Shown in pieces: positions 44,955 to 53,888 of a stretch of 64,000 bases of DNA (the first letter of the stretch is position 1; each line of letters opens with the position of its first letter). The DNA is from Leifsonia soli (GTDB lineage: Bacteria > Actinomycetota > Actinomycetes > Actinomycetales > Microbacteriaceae). The notes under the pieces were generated by a model, which saw only the letters and a program-made list of their open reading frames with translations, was not told the DNA's origin and did no database searches. The stretch is from assembly GCF_013408745.1 (NCBI RefSeq), contig NZ_JACCBJ010000001.1:3224001-3288000 (forward strand), read 5' to 3'. Both the position numbers and the translations under genes were made by a program.

Positions 44955-46274
44955 ATGGCACGACTGCAGCACTTCGGCTGGTTCTTCAGCCGCGGGTTCG
45001 GCCCTCAGGGCTGGGGGCACCCGTACTGGGAGTGGGGCTACGACTGGACGCGCCCGGACCTCTACCAGCAGTCCGCCCGTGAGCTCGAGCAGGCGGGACT
45101 CGACCTCGTCATCATCGAGGACGCCCTCTCGCTGGGCTTCCCGGAGACCGTCGACCTGCGTGTGCGCGAGGCCTACGGCGGCCCGAAGCACGACCCGCTC
45201 ATCCTCTCGCCGTACCTGCTGGATGCGACGCGGCACCTCGGTGTCGCCCCGACCATCAACGCCGGCGCCTACCCTCCGTACGTGGCGGCGCGGCAGTTCG
45301 CGACCCTCCACCACCTGAGCGGCCACCGCCTCGGCGTGAACGTCGTCACCGACGTGGGCAGCGCCCGCCACCTCGGCCTCCCGCCGCTCTCGCACGACGC
45401 CGCGTACGACCGCGCCGAGGAGTGGCTGACCGTCATCCGCCGCCTGTGGCACAGCTGGGACGACGGTGCGCTCGTGCAGGACGCCGCGACACGGCACTTC
45501 GCCGACGGGTCGAAGATCCGGGGCTTCCAGCACGAGGGCGAGTACTTCCGGGTGGCCGGTCCCCTCAACGCGGTGCCGTTCACGGACGGGGACCCCGCGA
45601 TCGTGTCGCCGGGCGGCTCGCCGCGCGGCATCGCCTTCGCCGGCACCCACTCGGAGGTGCAGCTCGCTCTCGCCCCGCTGGATGCCCAGAGCATCCGCGA
45701 CTACCGCACGAAGGTGCGCGAGGCGGCGATCGCGGCCGGGCGCACCCCCGACTCGATCAAGGTCCTGTTCGTCTTCAAGCCGGAGGTCGTGTCGAGCGAC
45801 GAGGAGGCGCGGCGTGTCGTCGAGGCGTCGAAGCATCCCACCGACGAGGAGCTGTACCGCGCGCTGGCCGGGCAGTCGAGCGACCTGGAGACCGACCTGA
45901 CCGTGCTCTCGCTCGATGAGCCGTTCGACGTGTCGGTGTTCGGCGACCACGTGTCGCAGGGGAGCATCAAGGGACTGTTCGGCAAGCAGGGCATCCGCGG
46001 CGGCGTCACCCTGCGCGAGCTGATCGCGCCCAAGGTGGTCAAGGGACGCATCGCCGACCGTGCGGGATTCGTGGGAACGGCCGAGCAGATCGCCGACTTC
46101 ATCGAGGAGATCGGGGAGGAGGCCGACAACGACGGCTTCATCTTCTCGGGCGACCTGCACCCGGTGACGCTGCACCGCTACCTCGACGAGCTGGTCCCGG
46201 TGCTGCGGCGCCGCGGCATCCTGCGCACCGAGTACGGGAACGGCGGCATCCGGGGCAACCTGTCCGACTTCTGA
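44955..46274 (+). CDS. Flavin-dependent monooxygenase, NtaA/SnaA/DszA family
   Basis: About 439 residues. It follows the sulfhydrylase gene with a seven-base gap. The start L-Q-H-F-G-W-F-F-S-R-G-F-G-P-Q-G-W-G-H, the segment D-L-V-I-I-E-D-A-L and G-V-N-V-V-T-D-V-G-S-A-R-H-L-G mark the two-component, FMNH2-using luciferase-like group of NtaA, SnaA and DszA. These oxidise chelators, antibiotics or sulfur heterocycles with reduced flavin supplied by a separate reductase, not seen here. Together with its neighbour, sulfur scavenging is the best guess. Confidence 0.87.
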   Translation: MARLQHFGWFFSRGFGPQGWGHPYWEWGYDWTRPDLYQQSARELEQAGLDLVIIEDALSLGFPETVDLRVREAYGGPKHDPLILSPYLLDATRHLGVAPTINAGAYPPYVAARQFATLHHLSGHRLGVNVVTDVGSARHLGLPPLSHDAAYDRAEEWLTVIRRLWHSWDDGALVQDAATRHFADGSKIRGFQHEGEYFRVAGPLNAVPFTDGDPAIVSPGGSPRGIAFAGTHSEVQLALAPLDAQSIRDYRTKVREAAIAAGRTPDSIKVLFVFKPEVVSSDEEARRVVEASKHPTDEELYRALAGQSSDLETDLTVLSLDEPFDVSVFGDHVSQGSIKGLFGKQGIRGGVTLRELIAPKVVKGRIADRAGFVGTAEQIADFIEEIGEEADNDGFIFSGDLHPVTLHRYLDELVPVLRRRGILRTEYGNGGIRGNLSDF

Positions 46275-46283
46275 CGCGACGGG

Positions 46284-46838
46284 TTAGTCCGCGAGCTCCT
46301 TCCTGGCGCGGAACGCGATCATGTTCACGCGATTGCCGCAGCGGACGCTGCAGAAGCGCTTCGATCCGTTGCGGGAGAGGTCGAGCACCAGCCCGGTGCA
46401 GTCGTCGGCCGCGCAGACGCGGAGCCGGTCGGTCTCACCGGAACGGATGACGTCGACGAGAGCGAGCGCGACCTCGACGCGGATGCGCTCGGCCAAGGGT
46501 GCATCCTGTGCCGTGGCGTGCAGGTGCCAGTCGAAGCCGTCGTGGCGCATGAGGTAGGGGAGGGCGCGGGCTTCCGCCAGCATCGCATTGACCTCGAGGG
46601 CCGCGGCGTCTCGGTCGAGGGACCAGGTGCGCTTCAGGCGCTCGCGCGTCGCGCGCACCTCCCGCAGCTCGGCCTCGTCCCCGTCGACGCGGCCGGAGTA
46701 ACGGTTCTCCTTCAGGAGGGCGGCGAGCTGCTCGATCGTCGCCAGCTCGTCCTCGCCGCTGCGTGTGGCTCCGGGGTCGGTGTCGGTGAGTGCGACGGCG
46801 AACTCGAGCGCATCCACGGTGTCAGGGGCAAAATGCAA
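46284..46838 (-). CDS. CGNR zinc-finger regulator
   Basis: About 184 residues. The N-terminal stress-induced ABATE-like domain is followed by the C-terminal zinc finger C-A-A-D-D-C, then R-F-C-S-V-R-C-G-N-R, the signature that names the family. Such proteins are presumed DNA-binding regulators and commonly sit beside transporter genes. Here the EamA transporter gene is divergent with a 70-base gap containing an inverted repeat. Confidence 0.88.
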   Translation of the reverse strand: MHFAPDTVDALEFAVALTDTDPGATRSGEDELATIEQLAALLKENRYSGRVDGDEAELREVRATRERLKRTWSLDRDAAALEVNAMLAEARALPYLMRHDGFDWHLHATAQDAPLAERIRVEVALALVDVIRSGETDRLRVCAADDCTGLVLDLSRNGSKRFCSVRCGNRVNMIAFRARKELAD

Positions 46839-46867
46839 GTTGACTCCTTACTCACTTCACGACTAGC

Positions 46868-46897
46868 GTCAGGACCATCATCGCATTCGATCCTGAC
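46868..46897. promoter_or_regulatory. Inverted repeat between CGNR regulator and transporter genes
   Basis: GTCAGGA, 16 bases, TCCTGAC. It lies directly before the transporter start and could be bound by the CGNR protein. Symmetry and position only. Confidence 0.4.
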
Positions 46898-46908
46898 AGG
46901 TGAATCAT

Positions 46909-47883
46909 ATGAAGCAGCGCCACCCCGCAACGGCAGGCCTCCTCATCGCGGTGCTCGCTGCGGCCTTGTTCGGGATGTCGGGCGCCCTCATCAAGCCGCT
47001 GCTCGAGAGCGGCTGGTCACCCGTCGCGGCCGTGACCGCCCGCGCGGCCATCGGCGGGGTCGTGCTGCTGCCCTTCGCGCTCCCCTCCGTCCGCGGCCGC
47101 TGGGGCGCGGTCTGGCGGGGCCGCTGGCGGCTGCTCGGGATGGCGCTGGTCGGTGTGGCCGGAACCCAGGTGCTGTACTTCGGGGCGATCCAGCGCATCC
47201 CGGTGAGCACCGGGATCCTCGTCGAGTACCTGGCGCCTGTCCTGCTGGTGGCGGTCGTGTGGGCGCAGACCCGGAGGGTGCCGCGCGTCGTGGTGCTCGC
47301 CGGATCGGCGGTGGCCGTCGCGGGCCTCGTGCTCGTGGTCTCGCCCGGCGGCGCGGGAGCTCCGGATCCACTCGGGCTGCTGCTGGCGGTGCTCGCGATG
47401 GTCGGATGCGCCGCGTTCTACGTCATCGCCGCCCGGCCGAGCGACGGCCTGCCTTCCGTCGCGCTCGCCTCCGGCGGTCTGCTGCTCGGGGCCGTCGCCC
47501 TCGGTATCGTCGGCGCGACCGGGCTGCTCCCGGTCACCGTGAGCTTCGCCGACGTGCCGCTGTTCGGCCGTCCGACCGCGTGGTGGGTGCCGCTGCTCGT
47601 CGTCGGCGTCATCGCGACGGCGTTCGCCTACGCCGCCAGCATCACGGCGACCGAGCTGCTCGGATCGCGGCTGGCGTCGTTCGCCGGCCTGCTGGAGGTC
47701 GTCTCCGCGACCCTGTACGCCTGGCTGCTGCTGGGCGAGCAGCTCGATGCCCTCCAGCTGCTCGGCGGCCTGCTCATCCTGGCCGGCATCGCACTGGTCC
47801 GCGCCGATCGCGGGGATGCGGTGCCCCGGGTGCCGCGGAGCGCTCGCAGCGAGCGGCGTGAGAGCACCCTTCCGCTGAGCTGA
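46909..47883 (+). CDS. EamA/DMT-family transporter
   Basis: About 324 residues with ten predicted helices in two EamA repeats (G-L-L-I-A-V-L-A-A-A-L-F-G-M-S-G at the start of the first; L-G-L-L-L-A-V-L-A-M-V-G-C-A-A-F-Y at the second; E-Y-L-A-P-V-L-L closes the first half). RhaT/YdcZ-like exporters of this kind move amino acids or metabolites out. ATG 46909 is chosen over GTG 46900. The C-terminal 30 residues are Arg-rich and cytoplasmic. Probably controlled by the divergent CGNR gene. Confidence 0.88.
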   Translation: MKQRHPATAGLLIAVLAAALFGMSGALIKPLLESGWSPVAAVTARAAIGGVVLLPFALPSVRGRWGAVWRGRWRLLGMALVGVAGTQVLYFGAIQRIPVSTGILVEYLAPVLLVAVVWAQTRRVPRVVVLAGSAVAVAGLVLVVSPGGAGAPDPLGLLLAVLAMVGCAAFYVIAARPSDGLPSVALASGGLLLGAVALGIVGATGLLPVTVSFADVPLFGRPTAWWVPLLVVGVIATAFAYAASITATELLGSRLASFAGLLEVVSATLYAWLLLGEQLDALQLLGGLLILAGIALVRADRGDAVPRVPRSARSERRESTLPLS

Positions 47884-47968
47884 CCGACCCGCTCCGCTTC
47901 ACCCTGCGCTCCACGAAACCGGTCCGACCCCCTTGTCTATCCTCTCGGGCGCGCCCATCGTGGAGGAC

Positions 47969-48244
47969 ATGGATGCGACGAGCGGCGACCCGGACCGACG
48001 AGGGCACGACGACGACACGTCGACCATCGGCATGCGACTGACAGGAGTCCGCGATGCGAAGGACCCGGACGGCCTGCTGACGGTCGAGCAGGACGCCGAG
48101 CGTCCCGATCCGGCACGCTACGGCCGGCGGGAGACCGACACCCTGGAGCGCGAACGGGCGTACGTCGCAGCGCTCGGGGATGGCGGCTCATCCGCCGACC
48201 TGCCGCAGGTCCCGCCGAAGCGGGGCGTGACCGGGCTGGGCTGA
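47969..48244 (+). CDS. Small acidic hypothetical protein
   Basis: About 91 residues, highly charged (D-P-D-R-R-G-H-D-D-D, then D-A-K-D-P-D-G-L-L-T-V-E-Q-D-A-E-R-P-D) with a Y-G-R-R-E-T-D-T-L-E-R-E-R helix. Probably soluble and largely disordered. The start is uncertain: ATG 47969 follows GGAGG by only two bases, and a TTG at 47933 or ATG 48032 is possible. Function unknown. Confidence 0.45.
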   Translation: MDATSGDPDRRGHDDDTSTIGMRLTGVRDAKDPDGLLTVEQDAERPDPARYGRRETDTLERERAYVAALGDGGSSADLPQVPPKRGVTGLG

Positions 48245-48279
48245 CCGGGACGGGCCGCCCGCAGGGCGAGAATGGCCTG

Positions 48280-48810
48280 ATGGCCCTTCCCGCGACCGAG
48301 CGCATCGTCCCCGTCTCCGTGCAGCGCATCGAGCTGGAGGCGGCGGTCGCCTTCGGGACGCTCCGCCGCGCGTTCGAGGCCGAGGTTCCGCCGCTGGATG
48401 TTACGCGCCTGCGCGAACTGCTGTCGTCGGGCGCCGACTGGAGGCGGCTGACGCTGGAGACGGCGGGGCCGGGCATCCACCGGTTCGTGCGGTTCTGGAC
48501 CGACCACCCGACGCCGGTGATGCGCGTCGGCGGCGCCGACATCGCGAGCGCCGTCTACCTGATCGGCGACTATGCGACCGCCGCCCGCATGTTCCGCCAT
48601 GACGCCGGGACGCTGCTCTACACGCCGATCCGCGTCGAACTGCACGCGAGCCGTACCGGAGGCACCGTGCTCAGCGTCGACCAGCCGAGCAGCCGCCTCG
48701 GGAGCTTCGGCAACAACAAGGTCACCCAGGCCGGGTTCGAGCTCGATCGGATGCTCGGCGACCTCATCGAGGAGCTCGGCCTGCCGCGGCCGAGCGTCCT
48801 CCGGCGCTGA
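48280..48810 (+). CDS. DUF302-like protein
   Basis: About 176 residues. The second half has the order of a DUF302 fold: Y-L-I-G-D-Y-A-T-A-A-R-M-F-R-H-D-A-G-T-L-L-Y, then P-I-R-V-E-L, D-Q-P-S-S-R-L and L-D-R-M-L-G-D-L. The first half is a helical region of unknown role. DUF302 proteins are small soluble proteins without a known activity. Its ATG has no clear ribosome binding site. Confidence 0.6.
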   Translation: MALPATERIVPVSVQRIELEAAVAFGTLRRAFEAEVPPLDVTRLRELLSSGADWRRLTLETAGPGIHRFVRFWTDHPTPVMRVGGADIASAVYLIGDYATAARMFRHDAGTLLYTPIRVELHASRTGGTVLSVDQPSSRLGSFGNNKVTQAGFELDRMLGDLIEELGLPRPSVLRR

Positions 48811-48825
48811 GCGCCGCGCCCGCCG

Positions 48826-49023
48826 TCAGTCGTCGCTGTCCGGCACGTCCGGGCCGGTGACCGCCACATCGCATCGGTACCAGAGGCCGGCGATGCCGCC
48901 CGCATCCACCCAGGCGCGGACGATCTCATAGCGGCGCGGGATGTCTCGCCGCGTCGGCTGCTGCGACATCGCGTCCTCGAGAGCCTCGGCGAATCCCCCC
49001 TGAGACGAACCCGTGACCAGCAT
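48826..49023 (-). CDS. Dodecin-like small protein
   Basis: About 65 residues: V-T-G-S-S-Q-G-G-F-A-E-A-L-E-D-A-M, then Y-E-I-V-R-A-W-V-D-A-G-G-I-A-G-L-W-Y-R-C-D-V-A-V. The order strand, G-x-S, helix, two strands is that of dodecins, which form 12-mers storing flavin; the flavin-stacking Trp is suggested by A-W-V and L-W-Y. AAGG lies five bases before the ATG at 49023. Assignment rests on this pattern only. Confidence 0.55.
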   Translation of the reverse strand: MLVTGSSQGGFAEALEDAMSQQPTRRDIPRRYEIVRAWVDAGGIAGLWYRCDVAVTGPDVPDSDD

Positions 49024-49152
49024 GGGAGCCTTCTTCCCCGGCTCGTCGGCGAGCCGATCCAGCCGCACGCTACGCCATCCGGGAATGCGGTGGCAATCGG
49101 GCGTTCCGTCAACCCGGCTGCGGTGTCGGGGCCGCGGCGTACTGTCTGCCGC

Positions 49153-49419
49153 ATGACCGACAGTGAAGACATCAGCACCGCCAGCGCCGGCTCCGCCGAC
49201 GACGTGCTCGGCGCCCGCCGCGGAGACGACGAGAACCCGGCCAGCAAGGACCCGTCGGAGTGGGTCACCGGCGACGAGCCGATGACCGCCTCGCAGCGCA
49301 GCTACCTCGACACCCTCGCCCGCGAGGCCGGCGAGGAGATCCCCGCCGACCTCACGAAGGCGCAGGCGTCCGAGCACATCGACCGCCTGCAGCAGAAGAC
49401 CGGGCGCGGCCAGGGCTGA
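49153..49419 (+). CDS. DUF3072 small protein
   Basis: About 88 residues. The C-terminal 55 residues (P-S-E-W-V-T-G-D-E-P-M-T-A-S-Q-R-S-Y-L, then L-T-K-A-Q-A-S-E-H-I-D-R-L-Q) match DUF3072, a short helical domain widespread in Actinobacteria and resembling a helix-turn-helix or SAP-like fold. The N-terminal part is disordered and acidic. ATG 49153 fits the usual length. Function unknown. Confidence 0.75.
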   Translation: MTDSEDISTASAGSADDVLGARRGDDENPASKDPSEWVTGDEPMTASQRSYLDTLAREAGEEIPADLTKAQASEHIDRLQQKTGRGQG

Positions 49420-49451
49420 TCGCGCCCGGAGGTGCGTGACGTCCCGGACCG

Positions 49452-50837
49452 TCAGGCGCGCCCGGCCGGAACCGCATCCCGCAGGAAGTCCGCCACCCAG
49501 CGGGCGCTCCGCTTCGGCGTGCGCTTCTGCGTCTCGTAGTCGACGTGGACGATGCCGAACCGGCGCGAGTACCCCCACGCCCACTCCCAGTTGTCCATGA
49601 GCGACCAGATGAAGTAGCCGCGGAGCGGCAGGCCCTCGGCCACCGCATCCCGGGCGGCCTCGAGGTGCGCCTCCAGGTACTCGGCGCGCTGCGGGTCGTC
49701 GATCCCGCCGTCGGCGTCCACCCGGTCGGGGTAGGCCGCGCCGTTCTCGGTGATGTACAGCGGGAGCTCGGGGGCGAGCGCGTTGGCCTGACGGAGCACG
49801 TCGACCATCCCGTCCGGGTGGATCTCCCAGCCCATCTGGGTGACCGGTGCGCCCGTCTTCACGAAGCGGACGTGCTCGCTGCCGGGGTAGGCGCTCGCCG
49901 GGGCGCCGGCGGCGGGTGCCGACCCGGAGGCGACGGTGTGCCTGCTGTAGTAGTTGATGCCGAGGAAGTCGATCGGCGCGGAGATGCGCTTCAGGTCGTC
50001 GTCCGTCGCGTTCTCGGCGAACCAGGCCGTCTCGCCGAGGTCGTCGAGCACGTCGGCCGGGTACGCGCCGCGGAGCACGGGGTCGAGGAAGAGGCGGTTG
50101 CTGAGTCCGTCGATCCGGCGCGCGGCATCCGCGTCGCCCTCGCTGTCGCCGGCCGGCTGCACCGAGGAGAGATTCAGGGTGGTGCCGACACGGGCCGCCG
50201 AGTCGGTCGCCCGCAGCGCCTCCAGCGCGTGGCCGTGACCCAGCAGGAGGTGATGGGCGGCGTGCGCCGCGCGCGAGCCGACCCTGCTGCCCGGCGCGTG
50301 GTAGCCGCTCGCGTAGCCGAGGAACGACGAGCACCACGGCTCGTTCAGCGTGATCCAGTCGGACACGAGGTCGCCGAGCTGGTCGGCGACGTGCGCGGCG
50401 TAGTCGGCGAAGCGGAACGCGGTGTCGCGGTGCATCCAGCCGCCGCGGTCCTCGAGCGCCTGCGGCAGATCCCAGTGGTAGAGGGTCGCCCACGGCGTGA
50501 CGCCGCGCTGCAGCAGCGACTCCGCCAGCCGCCGGTAGAAGTCGACGCCCGCGCGATTCGGCGACCCGCTCCCGTTCGGCTGGATGCGCGGCCAGGCGAT
50601 CGAGAACCGGTACGCGTCAAAGCCCAGGTCGCCGATGAGGGAGACGTCCTCCGCCGAGCGGTGGTAGTGGTCGTCGGCCACGTCACCGGTGCTGCCGTCG
50701 GCGATGGCACCGGGAACACGCGCGAACGTGTCCCAGATGCTCTCACCACGGCCATCCTCGTGCGTGGCGCCTTCGATCTGGTACGAGGCCGTGGCTGTCC
50801 CGATGACGAAATCGTCGGGCAGGTCGCTCCTGCGCAT
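49452..50837 (-). CDS. GH1 beta-glucosidase
   Basis: About 461 residues, normal for family GH1. F-V-I-G-T-A-T-A-S-Y-Q-I-E-G-A is the N-terminal signature; the acid/base Glu is in T-L-N-E-P-W and the nucleophile Glu in Y-I-T-E-N-G-A. W-S-L-M-D-N-W-E-W-A-W-G-Y shapes the sugar site. No signal peptide, so it works in the cytoplasm on imported beta-glucosides such as cellobiose. AAGGAG lies nine bases before the ATG. No linked transporter is present. Confidence 0.93.
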   Translation of the reverse strand: MRRSDLPDDFVIGTATASYQIEGATHEDGRGESIWDTFARVPGAIADGSTGDVADDHYHRSAEDVSLIGDLGFDAYRFSIAWPRIQPNGSGSPNRAGVDFYRRLAESLLQRGVTPWATLYHWDLPQALEDRGGWMHRDTAFRFADYAAHVADQLGDLVSDWITLNEPWCSSFLGYASGYHAPGSRVGSRAAHAAHHLLLGHGHALEALRATDSAARVGTTLNLSSVQPAGDSEGDADAARRIDGLSNRLFLDPVLRGAYPADVLDDLGETAWFAENATDDDLKRISAPIDFLGINYYSRHTVASGSAPAAGAPASAYPGSEHVRFVKTGAPVTQMGWEIHPDGMVDVLRQANALAPELPLYITENGAAYPDRVDADGGIDDPQRAEYLEAHLEAARDAVAEGLPLRGYFIWSLMDNWEWAWGYSRRFGIVHVDYETQKRTPKRSARWVADFLRDAVPAGRA

Positions 50838-51055
50838 GGTCAGTGCTCCTTCGCGGGGGCGAGCCAGTCGCCGTCGCCGTTCGCGTACAGGGAGGGAGTC
50901 GTCCCTGTAGATGCTGCTTCACGAGAGTATCGCGAGACGATCTCCGGACATCCGGTCCGGTCGGTCGGGACTTTGGGCCTGTCCGCACGGAGCGCGCACG
51001 GGACAGGATGCACTTGGGCCCCGGCAGGCGGGGTCTTCACCGAGAGGAGCTGGGC

Positions 51056-51793
51056 GTGGGACGAGTCGATGGCAAAGTGGCGCTGGTCACCGGGGGAGCA
51101 CGGGGTATGGGAGCGTCGCATTGCCGACGGCTGGCACGCGAAGGCGCCAGGGTCGTGATCGCCGACCTGCTCGACGAAGAGGGGCAGGCACTGGCCGAGG
51201 AACTCGGAGCTCAGGCGACGTTCGTCCACCTGGACGTGACGAAGCCGGCCGAGTGGGACCGCGCTGTCGCGCACGCGACCTCCACTTTCGGGTCGCTCGA
51301 CGTGCTCGTCAACAATGCCGGCATCGCCAACGGTGCTCCTCTTCACGAGTTCACCGATGACATGTGGGCGTCGATCATCGCGATCAACCTCAGCGGTGTG
51401 TTCTACGGGATGCGGGCCGCAGTCCCTGCCTTGGCTGCGAGCGGACGGGGAAGCATCGTCAACATCTCCTCCGTCGAGGGCATCCAGGGCAGTCCAGGTC
51501 TGCACGGTTACGTGGCGGCGAAGTTCGGTGTGCGCGGACTGACGAAGTCGGCGGCGGCTGAGCTGGCTGCAGCGGGCATCCGCGTGAACTCTGTGCATCC
51601 TGGCCTGATCGAGACGCCGATGACGACCGGGATCGACGCGAAGCAACTGCAGATCCCGCTCGGCAGGGCCGCGACTCCGGATGAAGTCTCCAGCCTCGTC
51701 CTCTACCTGGCGAGCGACGAGTCCTCCTACTCGACCGGATCGGAGTTCATCATCGACGGCGGCCTCACGTCGCACATCCCGCAGGGGGTGTGA
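51056..51793 (+). CDS. Short-chain dehydrogenase/reductase
   Basis: About 245 residues. Cofactor motif T-G-G-A-R-G-M-G, D-V at the adenine pocket, N-N-A-G, catalytic Ser in I-V-N-I-S-S, and Y-V-A-A-K. It resembles the 3-alpha/20-beta-hydroxysteroid dehydrogenase type (G-L-H-G-Y, then P-G-L-I-E-T-P-M), but the alcohol or ketone substrate cannot be named. GTG 51056 is chosen because GAGGAG lies seven bases upstream. The 218-base gap before it shows nothing notable. Confidence 0.88.
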   Translation: MGRVDGKVALVTGGARGMGASHCRRLAREGARVVIADLLDEEGQALAEELGAQATFVHLDVTKPAEWDRAVAHATSTFGSLDVLVNNAGIANGAPLHEFTDDMWASIIAINLSGVFYGMRAAVPALAASGRGSIVNISSVEGIQGSPGLHGYVAAKFGVRGLTKSAAAELAAAGIRVNSVHPGLIETPMTTGIDAKQLQIPLGRAATPDEVSSLVLYLASDESSYSTGSEFIIDGGLTSHIPQGV

Positions 51794-51837
51794 CGCCGGG
51801 GAGAATCAGTGGACCGCGGCGGCGGCATACTTGACGA

Positions 51838-52470
51838 ATGACCGCTGCAAGCGTCCTCGCTTTCGCTGGGCTGTGCGTCGTCCTCGCGATCACGCCCGGG
51901 CCGGACACCTTCCTGGTGCTGCGGTTCAGCGTGTCCCGACCCGGCGCGGGCATCGCCGCGTCCCTCGGCTCTGCCGTGGGGTCGCTGGCGTGGGCGCTCG
52001 CGGTGGCGCTGGGGCTCGCGGCACTGCTGGAGCAGTCGGCCGAGGTGTACCGCGTGCTCAAGATCGTGGGCGGTCTGTACCTGATCTACCTCGGCGTGAT
52101 GGCGTTCATCGCCAGCCGCCGCAACCGATCCGGTACCGGCATCGAGACCCCCGTGAGGCGTACGTCGCTGCACGGCGGGTTCGCCGCAGGGATCCTCTCC
52201 ACGATGACGAACCCGAAGGTCGGGCTGTTCTTCCTCGCGGTAGCGCCGCAGTTCGTTCCTCACGACGGCTTCACCATCGGCAACACGCTCCTGCTCGGCG
52301 CGATCGATGCGTTGGTCGGTTCGCTCTACCTGGTCGTGGTCGCCCTGCTGGCCGGCCGGGCGGTCGCCTGGCTCAAGCGTCCGGCGGTGACCACGTGGCT
52401 GGAGCGGGTGTCCGCCGGGATCCTGGCGGCGCTGGGCCTCGGGACCATCGCGCTCAGCGCGGAGTCCTAG
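51838..52470 (+). CDS. LysE/RhtB-family exporter
   Basis: About 210 residues with six predicted helices. V-L-A-I-T-P-G-P-D-T-F-L-V-L-R and G-I-L-S-T-M-T-N-P-K-V-G-L-F-F are the two family signatures. Members export amino acids (homoserine, threonine, lysine) or related solutes. The gene is alone on its strand, 44 bases after the dehydrogenase gene and convergent with a GNAT gene. Confidence 0.9.
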   Translation: MTAASVLAFAGLCVVLAITPGPDTFLVLRFSVSRPGAGIAASLGSAVGSLAWALAVALGLAALLEQSAEVYRVLKIVGGLYLIYLGVMAFIASRRNRSGTGIETPVRRTSLHGGFAAGILSTMTNPKVGLFFLAVAPQFVPHDGFTIGNTLLLGAIDALVGSLYLVVVALLAGRAVAWLKRPAVTTWLERVSAGILAALGLGTIALSAES

Positions 52471-52486
52471 TCGCGAGCGGCTTCCT

Positions 52487-53062
52487 CTACTGACCAGCCG
52501 GACGCGTCGTCTCGAGCCGTTGGGCGTTCGACCTCGGCCACATCCCGTACCACTGCGGATGGCCCCAGTCCTCGGTGCGCTCGACCTCGACGAATCCGAG
52601 CTTCTCGATGAGACGGAGCGACGAGGTGTTCGCAAGCTGGGTGGAGACGACGAGCGGCAGATCCGGAGCGACCTGGAGGAACCAGGAGATTGCCGCTGCG
52701 CACGCCTCGGTGCCGTAACCGCGTCCCCACGCGTCCGGCAGCAGCATGTAGCCGAGTTCGGCTTCACCGCCCTCCGCGCTGACCGGACCGGACCGCTCCG
52801 GGTCGCGGGGGTCGAACGTGACGATGCCGATCATCCGCCGGTCGTGCTCGATGACGAAGAAGCCGGTCCGCTGGCCGGGCAGCTCGGGCATCAGCTCGTC
52901 GAGGTGCTCGCGCGGTTCGGCGCCGCCGACGAATCTGTTCACCCTCGGGTCGCTGAACAGGTCGAGCATCGCTTCGCGATCGCGTGCCTCCGCGGCCCGG
53001 AGGACGAGCCGGTCGGTCGTGATGTGGGCAGGAGGCCAGGTCACTCCTTCGAGATGCGCCAT
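52487..53062 (-). CDS. GNAT acetyltransferase (RimJ-like)
   Basis: About 191 residues. T-T-D-R-L-V-L-R near the start, M-I-G-I-V-T-F-D, A-E-L-G-Y-M-L-L-P-D-A-W-G-R-G-Y-G-T-E-A (acetyl-CoA loop) and N-T-S-S-L-R-L-I-E-K-L-G-F are typical of the RimJ/RimL group. The substrate may be a protein N-terminus or a small amine. ATG 53062 fits family length. The larger frame to 53698 lies antisense to the next gene and is rejected. Confidence 0.88.
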   Translation of the reverse strand: MAHLEGVTWPPAHITTDRLVLRAAEARDREAMLDLFSDPRVNRFVGGAEPREHLDELMPELPGQRTGFFVIEHDRRMIGIVTFDPRDPERSGPVSAEGGEAELGYMLLPDAWGRGYGTEACAAAISWFLQVAPDLPLVVSTQLANTSSLRLIEKLGFVEVERTEDWGHPQWYGMWPRSNAQRLETTRPAGQ

Positions 53063-53176
53063 GGCGCGAGCGTAGCGTGACGGGGTGCCGTCCCGGTCCG
53101 AGCCACGCACCTCTGCACACCGACCGCGCGCTGGGATATGGTTCGGCCACGGCGGTCGTGGGTGGAGGCGAGCAGC

Positions 53177-53806
53177 ATGCGTGGAGCGGTACGACACGTG
53201 GAGTGGGTGGGCGACGAGGATCCGCACCGGCTGGAGGCCGCGGTACTCACCCTGGCGCCGGACAGGCTGGATGCCCTCGGCACGTCGCGAACCACGGACT
53301 ACGTCACCAGCTGGACGCTGGAGACCGGACCGGACTGGGTGACCTCGCGACTCTCCGTGTCGGTCGCCGGCCGCGGGTTCACACGCTGGCTCGTGCTGAC
53401 GCGCAGCGCTCACGGACGGTGGGCCACCGAGACGTACGCGCACGGGGACGACCGGTACCACGGCGAGCGGATGCCTGATCCGGGCGCAGCTCATCCCGAG
53501 GACCTGGACGACGCGCTCGAATGCGACCTCGCGCTCTGCCCGGTCACCAACACGATGCCGATCCTCCGGCTCCGCGCCCGCGAGGGACTGGCCGAGACGG
53601 AGCTCACCATGGCCTGGGTGGACCTGCCGTCCCTCGCGGTCGTCCCGAGCAGGCAGGCCTACAGTGCCGCGAAGCCCTACGATCCCGCCTCCGGCCACAC
53701 CGTGGTGCGGTACCGCAGCGTGGGCGGCACGTTCATGGCCGATCTCACCGTGGATGAGGACGGGATCGTGATCGACTACCCGCGAGTTGCCCGGCGCATC
53801 CTCTGA
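53177..53806 (+). CDS. Putative glycolipid-binding domain protein (PF06475-like)
   Basis: About 209 residues with GGAGG nine bases before the ATG at 53177. The fold is all beta: V-E-W, then W-T-L-E-T-G-P-D-W-V-T-S-R-L-S-V-S-V, R-W-A-T-E-T, D-L-A-L-C-P-V-T-N-T-M-P-I-L-R and a final V-R-Y-R-S. C-P-V-T-N-T-M-P-I-L-R is the strongest family marker. Proteins of this type have a spurious-glycolipid-binding fold; biochemical role unknown. Confidence 0.7.
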   Translation: MRGAVRHVEWVGDEDPHRLEAAVLTLAPDRLDALGTSRTTDYVTSWTLETGPDWVTSRLSVSVAGRGFTRWLVLTRSAHGRWATETYAHGDDRYHGERMPDPGAAHPEDLDDALECDLALCPVTNTMPILRLRAREGLAETELTMAWVDLPSLAVVPSRQAYSAAKPYDPASGHTVVRYRSVGGTFMADLTVDEDGIVIDYPRVARRIL

Positions 53807-53888
53807 GAGACGCCGAACATCGGAGAGCTCTCAGGTCTTCCGGACGGCTGCCCAGGGTCGCGAGTCCGCCGTCCGGGATGCTAGGGGG

